Positions 63,995-64,000 of a stretch of DNA of 64,000 bases are shown piece by piece (position 1 is the stretch's first letter; each line of letters begins with the position of its first letter). A model generated the notes under the pieces. That model did no database searches. It had not been told where the DNA came from and was given only the letters and a program-made list of their open reading frames with translations. The DNA lies in contig JBFMCS010000052.1 of the NCBI GenBank assembly GCA_040754315.1, positions 1-64,000 of the forward strand, given 5' to 3'. The position numbers were made by a program, and so were the translations under genes. The stretch comes from Bacillota bacterium (GTDB taxonomy: Bacteria > Bacillota > Sulfobacillia > DUSP01 > JBFMCS01).

Positions 63995-64000
63995 TCACCG

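Overview
The window looks like a chromosome segment from an anaerobic, GC-rich member of the Firmicutes (Clostridia-like). The evidence is the gap-pgk-tpiA-gpmI run beside rpoN, a YhaM-type nuclease, DegV and Asp23-type proteins, strong AGGAGG-like ribosome sites with frequent GTG/TTG starts, and a redox set built on ferredoxins (2-oxoacid:ferredoxin oxidoreductase, tungsten aldehyde oxidoreductase). No rRNA, tRNA or CRISPR array was recognised. Layout: 0-2.7 kb is accessory DNA with a broken PIN-domain toxin gene, 23-bp tandem repeats and an AAA/DUF4143 ATPase. 2.7-19.5 kb is mostly core: enolase, DegV, an M20 peptidase, the lower glycolytic cluster, sigma-54 (rpoN), a decayed Na/Pi cotransporter, an unusual P-loop/Asp23 fusion, a SASP-like small ORF, argH, argG (with a clear promoter), yhaM and a DUF523 protein. 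19.5-23.4 kb holds a PocR/AraC regulator, a corrinoid protein and a hydantoinase/oxoprolinase-family protein. 23.9-32.8 kb has a different codon style (more CGG/CGC and CpG, where the rest favours AGG). It carries a 2-oxoacid:ferredoxin oxidoreductase with a CdhB-like subunit and purEK, bounded by pseudogenes on the left and by IS3, IS256 and IS1595 remnants on the right, so it is probably acquired or rearranged. 32.8-64 kb is a large methylated-amine island: a DUF1638 protein, an FAD amine oxidoreductase, a permease/phosphoesterase/alcohol dehydrogenase/ferredoxin/aldehyde oxidoreductase operon, a PucR regulator, six MttB/MtgB-type methyltransferases without an in-frame amber codon, two almost identical corrinoid proteins, a branched-chain-type ABC importer with an embedded MFS gene, a proline racemase/hydroxyproline epimerase family enzyme, and a PAS-AAA+-Fis sigma-54 activator. 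How the genes may work together (inference): quaternary amines such as glycine betaine or proline betaine enter by the ABC, MFS or APC transporters. MttB-type enzymes move one methyl group to the corrinoid proteins. The demethylated products go to the FAD oxidoreductase or the racemase-family enzyme, and the methyl groups feed C1 metabolism through a second methyltransferase that is not in this window. Regulatory signals support the grouping. Two textbook sigma-54 -24/-12 promoters flank the sigma-54 activator gene and point at methyltransferase genes on both sides. A separate, apparently unnamed operator, two direct repeats exactly 21 bp apart, occurs three times upstream of island genes at 34.05, 48.55 and 55.6 kb.
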